Shown here: in pieces, positions 46,196 through 57,849 of the stretch | Position numbering within the stretch: position 1 is the first letter of the stretch | Layout of the letters: each line of letters begins with the position of its first letter | Source of the DNA: Capra hircus | Lineage: Eukaryota > Chordata > Mammalia > Artiodactyla > Bovidae | NCBI RefSeq assembly: GCF_001704415.2 | Contig: NC_030831.1 | Span: 46,732,134-46,796,133, forward strand | DNA: 64,000 nucleotides | Reading direction: 5' to 3' | Position numbers and translations under genes: made by a program | Notes under the pieces: model-generated | Seen by the model: only the letters and a program-made list of their open reading frames with translations | Databases searched by the model: none | Told to the model about the DNA's origin: nothing

Positions 46196-47429
46196 CTACA
46201 TGGAGGGAACAGAGCGGGGGAAAGAAAGTGAGAGGTGTAACACAAGGTCGAACCATAAGTTTTAAACTGTGCAGCTTGTCCTGGAGAATACACAGCCCAT
46301 AAAGTCCATACTTGCCCCATGGACAAAGACTCTCTAACTTCAGACATTCAGCTATAAAATGACTGCTTACATAGGAGACAGAGGGAGCACAATGCCTTGT
46401 GAGAAGACCAAAACTTCTTTCAGATGGCATCTGCCAAGTTATCCCCCCAGTACTGCCAGTAGATCTCTGTAGATCCTGCTCCTCACACTATCTCCCCTGG
46501 TGAGGACTCACATTATAGACAGACCTCCGGAGTTAAGGAACTGGCCTCTGGTCGTGGACAAGAGTATGTGGCTGTACTGGCTGTGTATTCTCACAGACAT
46601 GGTAGTATTAAGTCAGAATCAAACACTTCCATTCTAACAAAGCAGTTGCTTATATCAAAGAATACAGAAGCTCTTCACCACAAGCCAGAAATGGATAAAA
46701 TGTTCACCTTAATAATATCAGTTGGAAAAAACCCCAACTATCTCACTTTAACAAGTTACTCAGACCTTCAAAGTTTTTCTTACCAATTACCTACTTAGGT
46801 TCTTCTTTCTGCCCACTTCCATAGTCTTACACGATATGTTAACTCACTATTTCAAAGAAAATATGCTCTACAATCTACTTAGTAGAAAATGCATGCTACT
46901 TGATAATGGAAAAGCAGTAGCAACTAATTAAATCACTATTTTTCTCATATATGAGGGAAACCTTGATCATTCCCACGGGTTCAGTAACAACACAGGAGAA
47001 TGATTAATACTGACCATAAAATCCTTTACTTTTTCCTCTCTTCCTACTCTGAACACCTATTATTCATTACATTGCCAGAATGTGAAACACAGTCAGCACA
47101 AAACTCAGTGAGTGGACTATGTCAGATAAAAAGAAACTAGGTTTACCTACAGGTTTCAATTTCTCAGATGGCCTTGAATTTCCCCACTCAGCACGGACAT
47201 CACAGGGAGCTGAAGGCTGAGCTAAGTGTAACTCAGGCTCATATTTCTTCCCACAAAGCAATGAGCTTTGAACTCACCTTTTTTTTTTTAAACCAACTAG
47301 CCTATGACCATCTTTCCCCCCCTTCCATTAATGGAAAGTGCAGCCTCTCTAACCACATGTCTACTTGGGGTTCCTCCAACAGACACTCTAAAAACAATTC
47401 TGGAAAACTATCCATTTTCATGTTGCAGC

Positions 47430-47766
47430 AAGCACCACATATTAAGATGACTCTAAAAACTACTAGCAATGTATTGGTGACGATCTGGAGAAAAGGTAAC
47501 TCTAGATTACTGTTGGTAGGAATGTAAACTGGTGCAGCCACAATGGGGAACAATACGGCAGTTTCTCAAAACACTAGAAACAGAACTACCCTATGACCCA
47601 GCAATTCCACTCCCAGGTGTATAGTGAAAAACAAAACAAAAAGACTAATTCAAAAAGATGCATGCACCCCAAAGCTCATAACAGCATTATTTACAACTGC
47701 CAAGATATGGAAGCAACCTAAGTGTCCATCAACAGATGAATGGATAAAGAAGATATGGTGTGTACC

Positions 47767-47797
<31 letters not shown>

Positions 47798-48228
47798 GGA
47801 CATTAAAAACAAACAAAAATTCTGCCACTTGCACCAACATGGATGAACTTGGACAGCATGATGCTAAGTGAAAAAAATCAGACAGAGAAAGACAAATACT
47901 ATATGAAATCACCTGTATGTGGAATCTAAAAAATATAACGAGTGAATGTAACAAAGAAGAAGCACACTCACAGATACAGAGAACAGATTAGTGGTTACAA
48001 GTGGGAAAAGGAAAGAGAAGAGGGGCATTAGAGGGGTGGGGAAGCAGGAGGTACAAGCTATTAGGTTCAGGATAAGCTACAAGGGTATGTTGTACAACAC
48101 AGGGAATATAGCCAATATTTTACAATTAACTATAAATGGAGTATAACCTTTAAAAATTATGAGTCACTATATTGCACACCTTTAACTTTGATAATATTGT
48201 ACAGCAATTATACTTCAACAAAAAATAA
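47430..48228 (+). mobile_element. L1 3' end
   Basis: GTTGGTAGGAATGTAAACTG GTGCAGCC, CCCAGCAATTCCACTCCCAG, AAGTGTCCATCAACAGATGA, TTATACTTCAACAAAAAATA. Confidence 0.9.
47774..47797. repeat. CA microsatellite in the L1 3' UTR
   Basis: About twelve AC units, likely polymorphic between animals. Confidence 0.95.
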
Positions 48229-48464
48229 GATGATTTAGATGGTTACTTTATGTATGAAAAATATACTATGAAAAGACTGACTATAATGTGCTATAAACCT
48301 CTGCACATGTCTTAAGAAAAATCATTTGGGAGAAATCAGATGTGTAATAATCAGAAGGGAAACTGAGCACACTGAACTGCAAACAGTCGCTCTAACGGCC
48401 AAGGTTAACGCTACAGACAACAGCACACGCATCTCACTCTTCTCTGCAGCCATTCTGCACATAC

Positions 48465-48598
48465 TTTCTATTTTTGGACATGGTTGGCTGGATACTTTCA
48501 TAGCTTCTTTCTTCGGTCTCATTGGACACCAAGAACCATCTTCTTGGAATTTGATCTCGTCCACATCAGTACAGTCATTGAGAATTTCCATAAAAAGC
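48465..48598 (-). CDS. PIAS2: PIAS2 coding exon, end of SP-RING and following segment
   Basis: 134 nt, read as 1 nt + 44 codons + 1 nt. It encodes LFMEILNDCTDVDEIKFQED, then GSWCPMRPKKEAMKVSSQPC and PKIE. The first half closes the SP-RING fold; the GSWCPM segment is a conserved PIAS block just after it. The acceptor is TTTATAG|GCTTTTTATG and the donor AATAGAAA|GTATGTG. The leading G completes the Gly codon begun in the exon at 57.7 kb, and the trailing A is the first base of the next split codon. The frame is open beyond both splice sites, so an ORF scan overstates the coding length. Confidence 0.95.
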
Positions 48599-48849
48599 CT
48601 ATAAACCAAGTAAGAAGAACAGAAACGTAATTGCATGGCTTTGCTCAAAGGTGAAATAACAAAGTAATACATTTTACCTTGGAGACAAAAGGTATTTTGT
48701 ATTTTTTGTTTGCTTGGTGTTTTAATACTTCACACTTTACAGCAACTATTATCACCTCCTTCCTCCTAGGCTTTATCTCCTTAACAGGCAACAGAAGAGT
48801 TAAGTGACTTACAAAGCATCACCTTAAAAATCAGTGATTAAACAAAAAT

Positions 48850-50306
48850 AGACACACCTGGTACATTCTTGCAATAAAGAAACAACCCTCAACATAACAC
48901 GTAACAGCAAACACAAAAATTACTGTCCAAAATATAATATATGAGATTACCAACAAAAAGGATCACAGGGATGGGGAAAGAAGGCAGAAATAGGGACATC
49001 AAAGTCTCAATAAATTGAAAATAACTCAGCATATGAATTATGTTACAGGATCAAAATGAAATGAAATTGGAAAACAACTTCAGAAAAATATATGGAAATT
49101 ACACAAAACAACTCATGACACAAAGATAATATTAAAATACTCAGGAAGTATTTTGTACTGAATAGAAATGAAAATATACCAAAATCTGTAGAAGGTAGTT
49201 AAAGCCATACAATTTTCTATTACAAAAGGATGCAAATCAAGAACCTCACCTTCTAACTAAAAAGAACTAGAAAAAAGTAAATTAAAGTGACAATAAACCA
49301 GAGAAGGAAAATAACAAAGAACATAAACAAAATAGGAAAAAAATAAAATACAGAAAAAACAAAGAAACCAAAATGCAGGTACTTTAAGATCAATAAAACT
49401 GACAAACTTCTAATCAGACTTAGACTTATTCAAAAAGCAATAGATAACCCAAGGAATCTGTGTCTGTTAAAGAAACTGAATTTGTAAAATCTTTACCAAA
49501 AAGAAAATTCTAAGCCCATATGTCTTCAGTATGAAAATCTACCAAATATCTGAGGAGACACAGTATGACTTTCCAGCTCACCTTTAATGCCAGCATTGTG
49601 TGGGTGCTCAGTTGCATAGTTGAGTCTGACTCTGCAACCCCATGAACTGGGGCCCACCAGGCTCCTCTGTTGATGGGATTTCCCAGGCAAGAATACTGGA
49701 CTGGGTTGCCATTTCCTCCTCCAGGGCATCTTTCCCACCCAGGGATTGAACCCACGCCTCTTGTGTCCCCTGCACTGGCAGGAGGGCTCTTTACCACTGC
49801 ACCGCCTGGGAAATCCCATGAGGCCAGCATTACTTTGATAGTAAAAACAGACATTACAGGAAAACAGACCACTCTCTCTCATGAATTTAGCAAAACAAAC
49901 CCAACAATAAATATAAAACACAGCAAATCATGACCAAGTGAGGTTAGAATGAAAGGTTAGTTTAATATCTGAAAATCAATCAATGCAAATCATCATGTAA
50001 ACAGACTAGTCAGTTCAAGACAGCAAGACAAAAATATAAAAGGCATCTAAATTAAAAAGGAAGAAGTGAAACTGCCTTTATTCACAAAGTATTAACTTTT
50101 CTATATAGAACATTCTATGTTCTCCATAATACAACTAGAACTACAAAACTCATTTAGCAGTTTCAAGATAGACAAAAATCAACTACATTTCCATATAACA
50201 AGGAGAAACAGAAAAACCAATACCATATCAAACATGAAGTAATGGGATAAATCTGAAATAAGGCACACAAGACCAATATTAAACTACCAAATATTACTGA
50301 GACCTA
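48850..50306 (+). mobile_element. old L1 ORF2 fossil, part 1
   Basis: GATCAATAAAACTGACAAAC, ACTTCTAATCAGACTTAGAC, TCTACCAAATATCTGAGGAG, ATTTCCATATAACA-type L1 ORF2 sequence, resumed at 53433. Start boundary uncertain. A Bov-tA sits inside it. Confidence 0.7.
49598..49822 (-). mobile_element. Bov-tA SINE
   Basis: AGTTGAGTCTGACTCTGCAA ... GGATTGAACCCACGCCTCTT ... ACCGCCTGGGAAATCCC; flanked by GCCAGCATT (49589-49597, 49823-49831). Confidence 0.92.
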
Positions 50307-53300
50307 ATTAATGAACAGTATGAAAAGGCAAAAAGATGGGACACTGAAAGATAAACTCCCCAGGTTGGTAGGTGCTCAATATGCTACTGGAGATCAGTGG
50401 AGAACTAACTCCAGAAAGAATGAAGGGATGGAGGCAAAGCAAAAACAATACCCAGCTGTGGATGTGACTGGTGATAGAAACAAAGTCCGATGCTGTAAAG
50501 AGCAATATTGCATAGGAACCTGATGTCAAGTCCATGAATCAAGGCAAACTGAAAGTGGTCAAACAAGAGATGGCAAGAGTGAACGTTGACAGTCTAGGAG
50601 TCAGCGAACTAAAATGGACTGGAATAGGTGAATTTAACTCAGATGACCATTATATCTACTACTGTGGGCAGGAATCCCTCAGAAGAAATGGAGTAGCCAT
50701 CATGGTCAACAAAAGAGTCCGAAATGCAGTACTTGGATGCAAGCTCAAAAACGACAGAATGATCTCTGTTCATTTCTAAGGCAAACCATTCAATATCACC
50801 GTAATCCAAGTCTATGCCCCAACCAGTAATGCTGAAGAAGCTGAAGTTGAACGGTTCTATGAAGACCTACAAGACCTTTTAGAACTAACACCCAAAAAAG
50901 ATGTCCTTTTCATTTTAGGGGACTGGAATGCAAAAGTAGGAAGTCAAGAAACACCTGGAGTAACAGGTAAATTTGGCCTTTGAATGCAGAATGAAGCAGG
51001 GAAAAGACTAATAGAGTTCTGCCAAGAAAATGCATTGGTCATAGCGAATACCCTCTTCCAACAACACAAGAGAAGACTCTACACATGGACAACACCAGAT
51101 GGTCAACACCAAAATCAGATTGATTAAATTCTTTGCAGCCAAAGATGGAGAAGCTCTATACCGTCAACAAAAACAAGACCAGGAGCTGACTGTGGCTCAG
51201 ATCATGAACTCCTTATAGCCAAATTCAGACTTACATTGAAGAAAGTAGGGAAAACAGCTACTTTCAGGTATGACCTAAATCAAATCCCTTATGATTATAC
51301 AGTAGAAGTGAGAAATAGATTTAAGGGCCTAGATCTGATAGACAGAGTGCCTGATGAACTATGGATGGAGGTTCGGGACACTGTACAGAAGAAAGGGATC
51401 AAGACCAACCCCATGGAAAAGAAATGCAAAAAAGCAAAATGGCTGTCTGAGGAGGCCTTACTGTGAGAGCTGTCTAAAAAAGTGAAAAGCAAGAGAGAAA
51501 AGGACGATATATCCATTTCAATGCAGAGTCCAAAGAATAGCAAGGAGAGATAAGAAAACCTTCCTCAGCGATCAATGCAAAGAAAGAGGAAAACAACAGA
51601 ATGGGAAAGACTAGAGATCCCTTCAAGAAATTAGAGATGCCAAGGGAACATTTTATGCAAAGATGGGCTCAATACGTGCAGAATGGTAGGGACCTAACAG
51701 AAGCAGAAGATATTAAGAAGAGGTGGCAAGAATACACAGAAGAACTATACAAAAAAGATCTTCATGAACAAGATAATCACAATGGTGTGATCACTCACCT
51801 AGAGCCAGACATCCTGGAATGTGAAGTGAAGTGGGCCTTAGGAAGCATCACTACAAACAAAGCCAGTGGAGGTGATGGAATTCCAGTTGAGCTATTTCAA
51901 ATCCTGAAAGATGATGCTGTGAAAGTGCTGCACTCAATATGCCAGCAAATTTGGAAAACTCAGCAGTGGCCACAGGACTGGAAAAGGTCAGTTTTCATTC
52001 CAATCCCAAAGAAAGGCAATGCCAAAGAATGCTCAAACTACTACACAACTGCACTCATCTCACATGCTAGTCAAGTAACGCTCAAAATTCTCCAAGCCAG
52101 GCTTCAGCAATACATGAACCATGAACTTCCTGATGTTCAAGCTGGTTTTAGAAAAGGCAGAGGAACCAGAGATCAAATGGCCAACATCCGCTGGATCAAG
52201 GAAAAAGCAAGAGAGTTTCAGAAAAACATCTATTTCTGCTTTATTGACTATGCCAAAGCCTTTGATTGTGTGGATCACAATAAACTGTGGAAAATTCTGA
52301 CAGAGATGGGAATACCAGACCACCTGACCTGCCTCTTGAGAAATCTGTACGCAGGTCAGGAAACAACAGTAATAACTGGACATGGAACAACAGACTGGTT
52401 CCAAATAGGAAAAGAATTACGTCAAGGCTATATATTGTCACCCTACTTATTTAACTTATATGCAGAGTACATCATGAGAAATGATGGGCTGGAGGAAGCA
52501 CAAGCTGAATTGCCGGGAGAAATATCAATATCTCAGTTATGCAAATGACACCACCTTTACGACAGAAAATGAAGAAGAACTAAAGAGCCTCTTGATGAAA
52601 GTGAAAGAGGAGAGTGAAAAAGTTGGCTTAAATGGATTGGAGAAGGAAATGGCAACCCACTCCAGTGTTCTTGCCTGGAGAATCCAGGGAACGGGGAGCC
52701 TGGTGGGCTGCCGTCCATGGGGTCGCATAGAGTCAGACACGACTGAAGGGACTTAGCAGCAGTAGGAGCAGCAAAGCTCAACATTCAGAAAACTAAGATC
52801 ATGGCATCCAGACCATCACTTCATTGCAAATAGATGGGGAAACAGTGGAAATAGTGTCAGACTTTATTTTGGGGGGCTCCAAAATCACTGCAGATGGTGA
52901 CTGCAGCCAAGACATTAAAAGACGGAACGAAAGTTATGACCAACCTAGACCGTATATTAAAAAGCAGAGATATTACTTTGCCAACAAAGATCCATCTAGT
53001 CAAGGCTATGGTTTTTCCAGTGGTCATGTATGGATGTGACAGTTGGACTATGAAGAAAGCTGAGTGCGGAAGAATTGATGCTTTTGAACTGTGGTGTTGG
53101 AGAAGACTTTCAGAGTCCCTTGGACTGCAAGGAGTTCCAACCAGCCCATCCTAAAAAAGATCAGTCCTGCGTGTTCACTGGAAGGAACTGATGTTGAAGC
53201 TGTAACTCCAATACTTTGGCCACCTCATGTGAGGAGATGTGACTCATTGGAAAAGACCCTGATGCTGGGAAAAATTGAGGGCAGGAGAAGAAAGGGACAA

Positions 53301-53432
53301 CAAAGGATGAGATGGTTGGATGGCATCACCGACTCAATGGACATGAGTTTGGGTGGACTCTGGGAGCTGGGAGGCCTTGCGTGCCACGGTTCATGGGGTT
53401 GCAAAGAGCTGGATGCAACTGAACTGAACTGA
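50307..53432 (+). mobile_element. near full-length, inactivated BovB LINE
   Basis: Most complete BovB in the window. In order: 5' region with MKRQKDGTLKDKLPRLVGAQ; AP endonuclease (MNQGKLKVVKQEMARVNVDS, SELKWTGIGEF) from about 50534; linker; reverse transcriptase from about 51601 to 52570 with motif A FIDYAKAFDCVDH and motif B RQGYILSPYLFNLY; RT tail and 3' UTR to GAACTGAACTGAATAA. It is dead: a TAA in the endonuclease at 50777, a TGA near 50982, a frameshift before the catalytic box, and the usual YADD reads YAND (about 52539), losing a metal-binding Asp. The 315-residue ORF at 51601-52548 is a relic of its RT, not a host gene. A Bov-A unit is inserted at about 52633. Confidence 0.93.
52633..52775 (+). 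mobile_element. Bov-A SINE unit inside BovB
   Basis: GGATTGGAGAAGGAAATGGC AACCC ... GCCGTCCATGGGGTCGCATA ... GGGACTTAGCAGCAGTAGGA. It splits the BovB RT tail (KVGLK | LNIQKTKI region). Confidence 0.9.
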
Positions 53433-54094
53433 ATAATCAATAGATATATATCATGTTCATAGATTTAAAGAATCAATATTGAGAAGTCACCCTAAATTGA
53501 TCTACAGATTCAACATTATACAATTTAAAAAAAAACAGGTTTTCCTAATTTACAAGCTCACTCTAAAATGTGCAATGAAATGCAAGAGATCTATAATTGA
53601 CAAGATAATTTTAAGAAAGAAATTAGAAGTCTCATATTACTCTGATTTTAAGACAGTGCAATACTGACATAAACATACACAAATCAACAGAATAAAGTTC
53701 AAAGATGAACCCACACACATATGGCAAACTCATTTTTGAAAAAACAATGCAAAGGCAGTGCAGTGAGTAAAAGCCAATCTCTTCAACAAGCATGGCAGAG
53801 CGACTGCATGAGCATATGCCAAAAACAAATATGAAGCTAAATCCCTGATTTTTATCTCACACCATATACAAAAATTAACTTGAAACAGACAAGATGTCTA
53901 AGTGCAAAATGCAATGAAAAGACTTCTAAAGAAAGCAAGGAGAAAATCTTTGTGACCCTGGGTTAGGGGAAAATATCTTAGTATGATATCAAAGGCATAG
54001 GACATAAAAGAAAACCCTGATAAACTGGCCTTAATCCAAGAACTATTGCTCTGCTATTGGGAATATAAAATAGTACATCACATTGGAAAACAGT
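53433..54094 (+). mobile_element. old L1 ORF2 fossil, part 2
   Basis: AATTGATCTACAGATTCAAC, CTGATTTTTATCTCACACCA TATACAAAAATTAACT, ATTGGAAAACAGTAGTAATG; follows part 1 after the BovB insertion. Confidence 0.8.
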
Positions 54095-55836
54095 AGTAAT
54101 GTTTCTTAAGGCCCACTTGATTGTATGCTCCAAGATGTTGAGCTCTAGGTGAGCGACTGCACCATCATGGTTACCTGGGTCATTAGGACCTTTTTTGTAT
54201 AGTTCTTCTGTATATTCCTGCCACCTCCTCTTAATCTCTTCTGCCTGTTAGGTGCTTACCCTTTCTGTCCTTTCTCGTGCCCATCCTTGCATGAAATGTT
54301 CTCTTAATCTCTCCAATTTCCTTGAAGAGATCTCTAGTCTTTCCCATTCTGTTCTTTTCCTCTATTTTTTTGCACTGTTCATTTAAGAAGGCCTTCTGAT
54401 CTCTCCTTGCTATTGTCTGGAACTCTGCGGTCAGCTGGGTCTACCTTTCCCCTTCTCCCTTGCACTTCTCGTCTTTCCATAGGTTATTCGTAAAGCCTCC
54501 TTGGACAGCCACTTTGCCTTCTTTATTTTTCTTGGGCATGGTTTTGGTCACTGCCTCCTGTACAGTGTTAGGAACTCCCATCCATAGTTCTTCAGGCTCT
54601 CTGTCTACCAGACCTAATCTCTCAAATCTACTTGTCACATCCACTGTATAATCATAAGGGAATCTGATTTAGGTCATACCTGAATGGCCTAGTGGTTTTC
54701 CCTACTTCAATTTAAGCCTGAATTTTTCAATAAAGAGCTCATAATCTGAGCCAGTCCACTTCAGGTCTTGTTCTTGCTGACTGTATTGAGCTTCTTGATC
54801 TTTGGCTGCAAAGAACAATCAATATGATTTTGGTACTGACCATCTGGAGATGTCCATGTTTAGAGTCATCTCTTGGGTTGTTGGAAAAGGGTGTCTGCCA
54901 TGACCATTGTGTTCTCTTAACACAATTTTGTTGGCCTTTGTCCTGCTTCATTTGGGGCTTCCCTGGTGGCTCAAGTGGTAAAGAACCCGCCCACAATGCA
55001 GGAGACCTGGGTTTGATCCCTAGGTTGGGTAGATCCCCCGAGAAGGGAATGGCTACCCACTCCAGAATTTCTTGCCTGGAGAATTCCACGGACGTACTTC
55101 ATTTTGTACTCCAAGGCCAAAGCTGCCTGCTAGTTCGGATATCTCTTGACTTTCTATTTCTGCATTCCAATTCCTTACAATGAAAAGCATATCTTTTTTT
55201 ACTATTAGTTCTAGAGAGTTTATAGGTCTTCATAGAACTGGTCAATGTCAGTTTCTTTGGTGTTAGTATTTAGTGCACAGACTTGGATTACTGTGATAAT
55301 GAAGGGTCTGCCTTGGAAGCGAACTGAGATCATTCAGTCCTTTTTGAGACTGTACCCCAAATACTGCATTTCAGATTCTTTTGTTGACTATGAGGGCTAC
55401 TCCACTTCTTCTACTGATTCGTGACCACAGTAGTAGATATAATAGTCATCTGAAAATTCAGATTCCTAAAATGTCAATGTTCAGTCTTCTCCTGGCCCAT
55501 ATATAATTTACCATCTTCTCCTGGACCATATACAATTTACCTTGATTCATGGAACTAACATTCCAGGTTCCTGTGCAATACTGTTCTTTATAGCATTGGA
55601 CTTCGCTTTTACCACCAGACACATCCGCAGCTGAGTGTCATTTCTGGTTTGGCCCAGCTGCTTCATTCTCACTGGAGCTATTAGTAACTGCCCTACACTG
55701 TTCCCCAGTAGCATACTGGACATCTTCAGACCTGCAGGGGGCTCACCTCCCAGCATCCTATCTTTTAGCCCTTTCATACTGTCCATGGGGTTCTCCAGGA
55801 AAGAATACTGGAGTGGGTTGCCATTTTCTTCTCCAG
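54095..55836 (-). mobile_element. BovB 5' two-thirds, antisense, lacking its 3' end
   Basis: On the minus strand it runs from the 5' UTR (about 55836) through the endonuclease region to the start of the RT, stopping at AATCAAGTGGGCCTTAAG (about 54100). The usual 3' tail is absent. A Bov-tA interrupts it at 54954-55095. Confidence 0.87.
54954..55095 (+). mobile_element. Bov-tA SINE inside BovB
   Basis: GGGGCTTCCCTGGTGGCTCA ... GGTTTGATCCCTAGGTTGGG ... GAGAATTCCACGGAC; flanked by RCTTCATTT on both sides. Confidence 0.92.
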
Positions 55837-55837
55837 C

Positions 55838-56035
55838 CACCTTGCTTCCCAGGTGGCTCAGTGCTAAAGAATCCACCTGCAAATACAGGAGCCACAGGTT
55901 TGATCCCTGGGTAAGGAAGATCACCTGAGAAGGAAATGGCAACTCATTCCAGTATTTTTCCCTAGAAATCCACGGACAGAGGAGCCTGGTGAGCTACAGT
56001 CCATGGAGTCCCAAAAGAATTGAGAAAACTTCAGG
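55838..56035 (+). mobile_element. Bov-tA SINE
   Basis: CTTGCTTCCCAGGTGGCTCA ... GGTTTGATCCCTGGGTAAGG ... CTACAGTCCATGGAGTCCCA. Confidence 0.88.
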
Positions 56036-56165
56036 TGTGACAGATATATCTGTTATCACATTTTAATGATATTTCAGGTATATATTTGGTCAAAATGTAT
56101 CAAATTGTACACTTTAAATAGGGACAGTTCTTCTACCACAATAAAACTGATAAAAATGAATGAGG
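56036..56165 (+). mobile_element. old L1 fossil, part 3 (3' UTR end)
   Basis: GTATCAAATTGTACACTTTA and ACAATAAAACTGATAAAAAT are the end of an old L1 3' UTR, consistent with the same element as 48.9-54.1 kb. Confidence 0.7.
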
Positions 56166-57692
56166 AAAAACGCTACCTTCCTTAGAAGATGTAAAATTTT
56201 AAATATGTATTTTTCCGAATTATATGAAAAACAAAATTCCAATCAAAATCAAAACAAGATTTGTGTAATTTAAGAATACTTTCATTCAGGTGAATATAGC
56301 CAACTGCAATGATGGTCAAGAAAATTCTGATTCATATGGCCTAAGAGATATTAATGCATAACAAAAATCCAATAATTAAAAGTTTTACAGTGATCAATAC
56401 TTTGATCAACAGCACAAATTACAGCACAGAAATGACACTTGTGTATAAAAATATTTCAAATGATGGAGGCAGTGTCCTAAGCCTATGAAGAGATGACATT
56501 CATTAAGTGTTGGTAAGACCTCTGACCAACAATCAGGTAGGCTGTAGTAATGCGATCACATACTCCCTACCATCAGTTTCTTCCCCATCCCTAGTTCTCT
56601 TCACATAGTTTCATTCTTTACCTTCACAGCACTTAACAGTTACTACACAATTCTTTATTGTCTCCATTTCAGACCTGACACATGGCTAGTATTTAATATG
56701 TATGCTGTTGAAAGAATTCATGAAGGAATGCATAACAGAATAAAGAACTGCATGAATGAAAAGAGGGAAAAATGAAATCTTGAGGTTTCTGACAAAAAAA
56801 CTAGTGTTTGTTCAAATAAAATCTCTGGAACTCTCTAAAACACATTAATGATAAGCAGTATACCCACAACACAATGTCAAGCATTCAGGAAGCACACCCT
56901 AAAATATGAATGGGCAAAAGGGCATGAAATACATAACTTATGGTTCAAAAAGTTTCTGAGAATAGTGATCATCATCTTTTTCTCTATATACACATACACA
57001 CACAAAAATACATATAAATTAGGAGGGAATGTGATAAAACAAAATGGCAAGAATGTTAACAACTGACACATTATGCTACTGTTAACAATTTCTTGTTAAG
57101 TTTGAAATTATTTCAAAGCAAGTTAAAAAGTAAAAGTTTACAGACAGAAAAAGTCCCATCACTCTTTACTGTCTCATTCCTCTCTACAATAATACTCTTT
57201 TCAAACTCAAAAAAACATGCTGCAGAATTATCTTTAAAGATCTAGGTTATTTTTCACTCTATATTGAATGAAATGATAATGTATATATATACATTACTAA
57301 CAATTAGGTTGTATTATTTTCCTTAATTTCAACATACACAATATGAGCAATACTGCTAAGAGTTTGGGCTCCACTGTCAGAAAAACCTAGAAGTGAATTC
57401 CCATTTTAAACTTACCCGCTGCATAACACAACTCTATTTACCCTACCACTTAATTAGTATGGTTCTGCAGAGACTTCATTGCTCTTCTAGTTCTAGATAA
57501 GCAAAATGACATCACTAAGTGGATTTTACCCTCTTTCCTATAGGTAATGAAATATGATCATGGAAAGCAAAAAAAGGAAACTACTCACCCTCTTGCCCCC
57601 AACACCGTAATAATGTAAAGATAGAAGGGCCATTAACTACAGTTTAAAAATAAGATTGAGTATAATTAAGTATTATGTTGGGATATACTTAC

Positions 57693-57849
57693 CCATCTAA
57701 AATTAGACTTTCATAGGCAGCTTTTTTGTCACACACAGGACAAATCCAGGTGGGTTTCTTCTCATTCATTTGCAGATAAAGGGCAGCATCAAAACACTGT
57801 AGGTGTGTACAAGTCACCGCACGGCATGGGATTGTCAGCCTCATTTTCC
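57693..57849 (-). CDS. PIAS2: PIAS2 coding exon, first part of the SP-RING domain
   Basis: Read on the minus strand this 157-nt exon is 2 nt + 51 codons + 2 nt and encodes KMRLTIPCRAVTCTHLQC through CDKKAAYESLILD. It carries the zinc-binding core of the SP-RING: the Cys and His of CTHLQC and the ICPVC pair. The SP-RING lets PIAS proteins hold the SUMO-charged E2 UBC9 and direct SUMO to nuclear substrates. The acceptor is TTAG|GGAAAATG and the donor GATGG|GTAAGTA; the trailing GG joins the G of the next exon to make Gly (LDG-LFMEIL). The product matches PIAS2 as I remember it (ALYLQMNEKKPTWICPVC). PIAS1 and PIAS3 are similar here, so assignment to PIAS2 rests on the downstream exons. No upstream exon of the gene is in the window. 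Confidence 0.95.

Larger units (their letters stand above)
46196..48464 (-). other. PIAS2: PIAS2 intron with an L1 3' end
   Basis: About 1.2 kb of unique sequence (46.2-47.4 kb) in which I recognise nothing, followed by a plus-strand L1 3' end with a CA microsatellite (47.43-48.23 kb) and a short unique stretch up to the next exon. Confidence 0.8.
48599..57692 (-). other. PIAS2: PIAS2 intron filled by an L1 fossil and two BovB copies
   Basis: Contents in order: short unique sequence, an old plus-strand L1 body, a Bov-tA, a plus BovB, more of the L1, a minus BovB carrying a Bov-tA, another Bov-tA, the L1 3' end, then about 1.5 kb of AT-rich unique sequence (56.17-57.69 kb) with a weak MIR-like patch near 57.35 kb. 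No exon seen. Confidence 0.8.

Noticed and set aside
46008..46430. 140-residue minus-strand ORF as a single-exon protein
   Set aside because: Only the part from 46024 to 46195 is PIAS2 exon; the rest is intron read through.
48322..48672. 116-residue minus-strand ORF as a gene
   Set aside because: The exon is 48465-48598; the flanks are intron beyond GT/AG splice sites.
51601..52548. 315-residue ORF
   Set aside because: It is the reverse-transcriptase relic of a BovB LINE (FIDYAKAFDCVDH, RQGYILSP), not a host gene.
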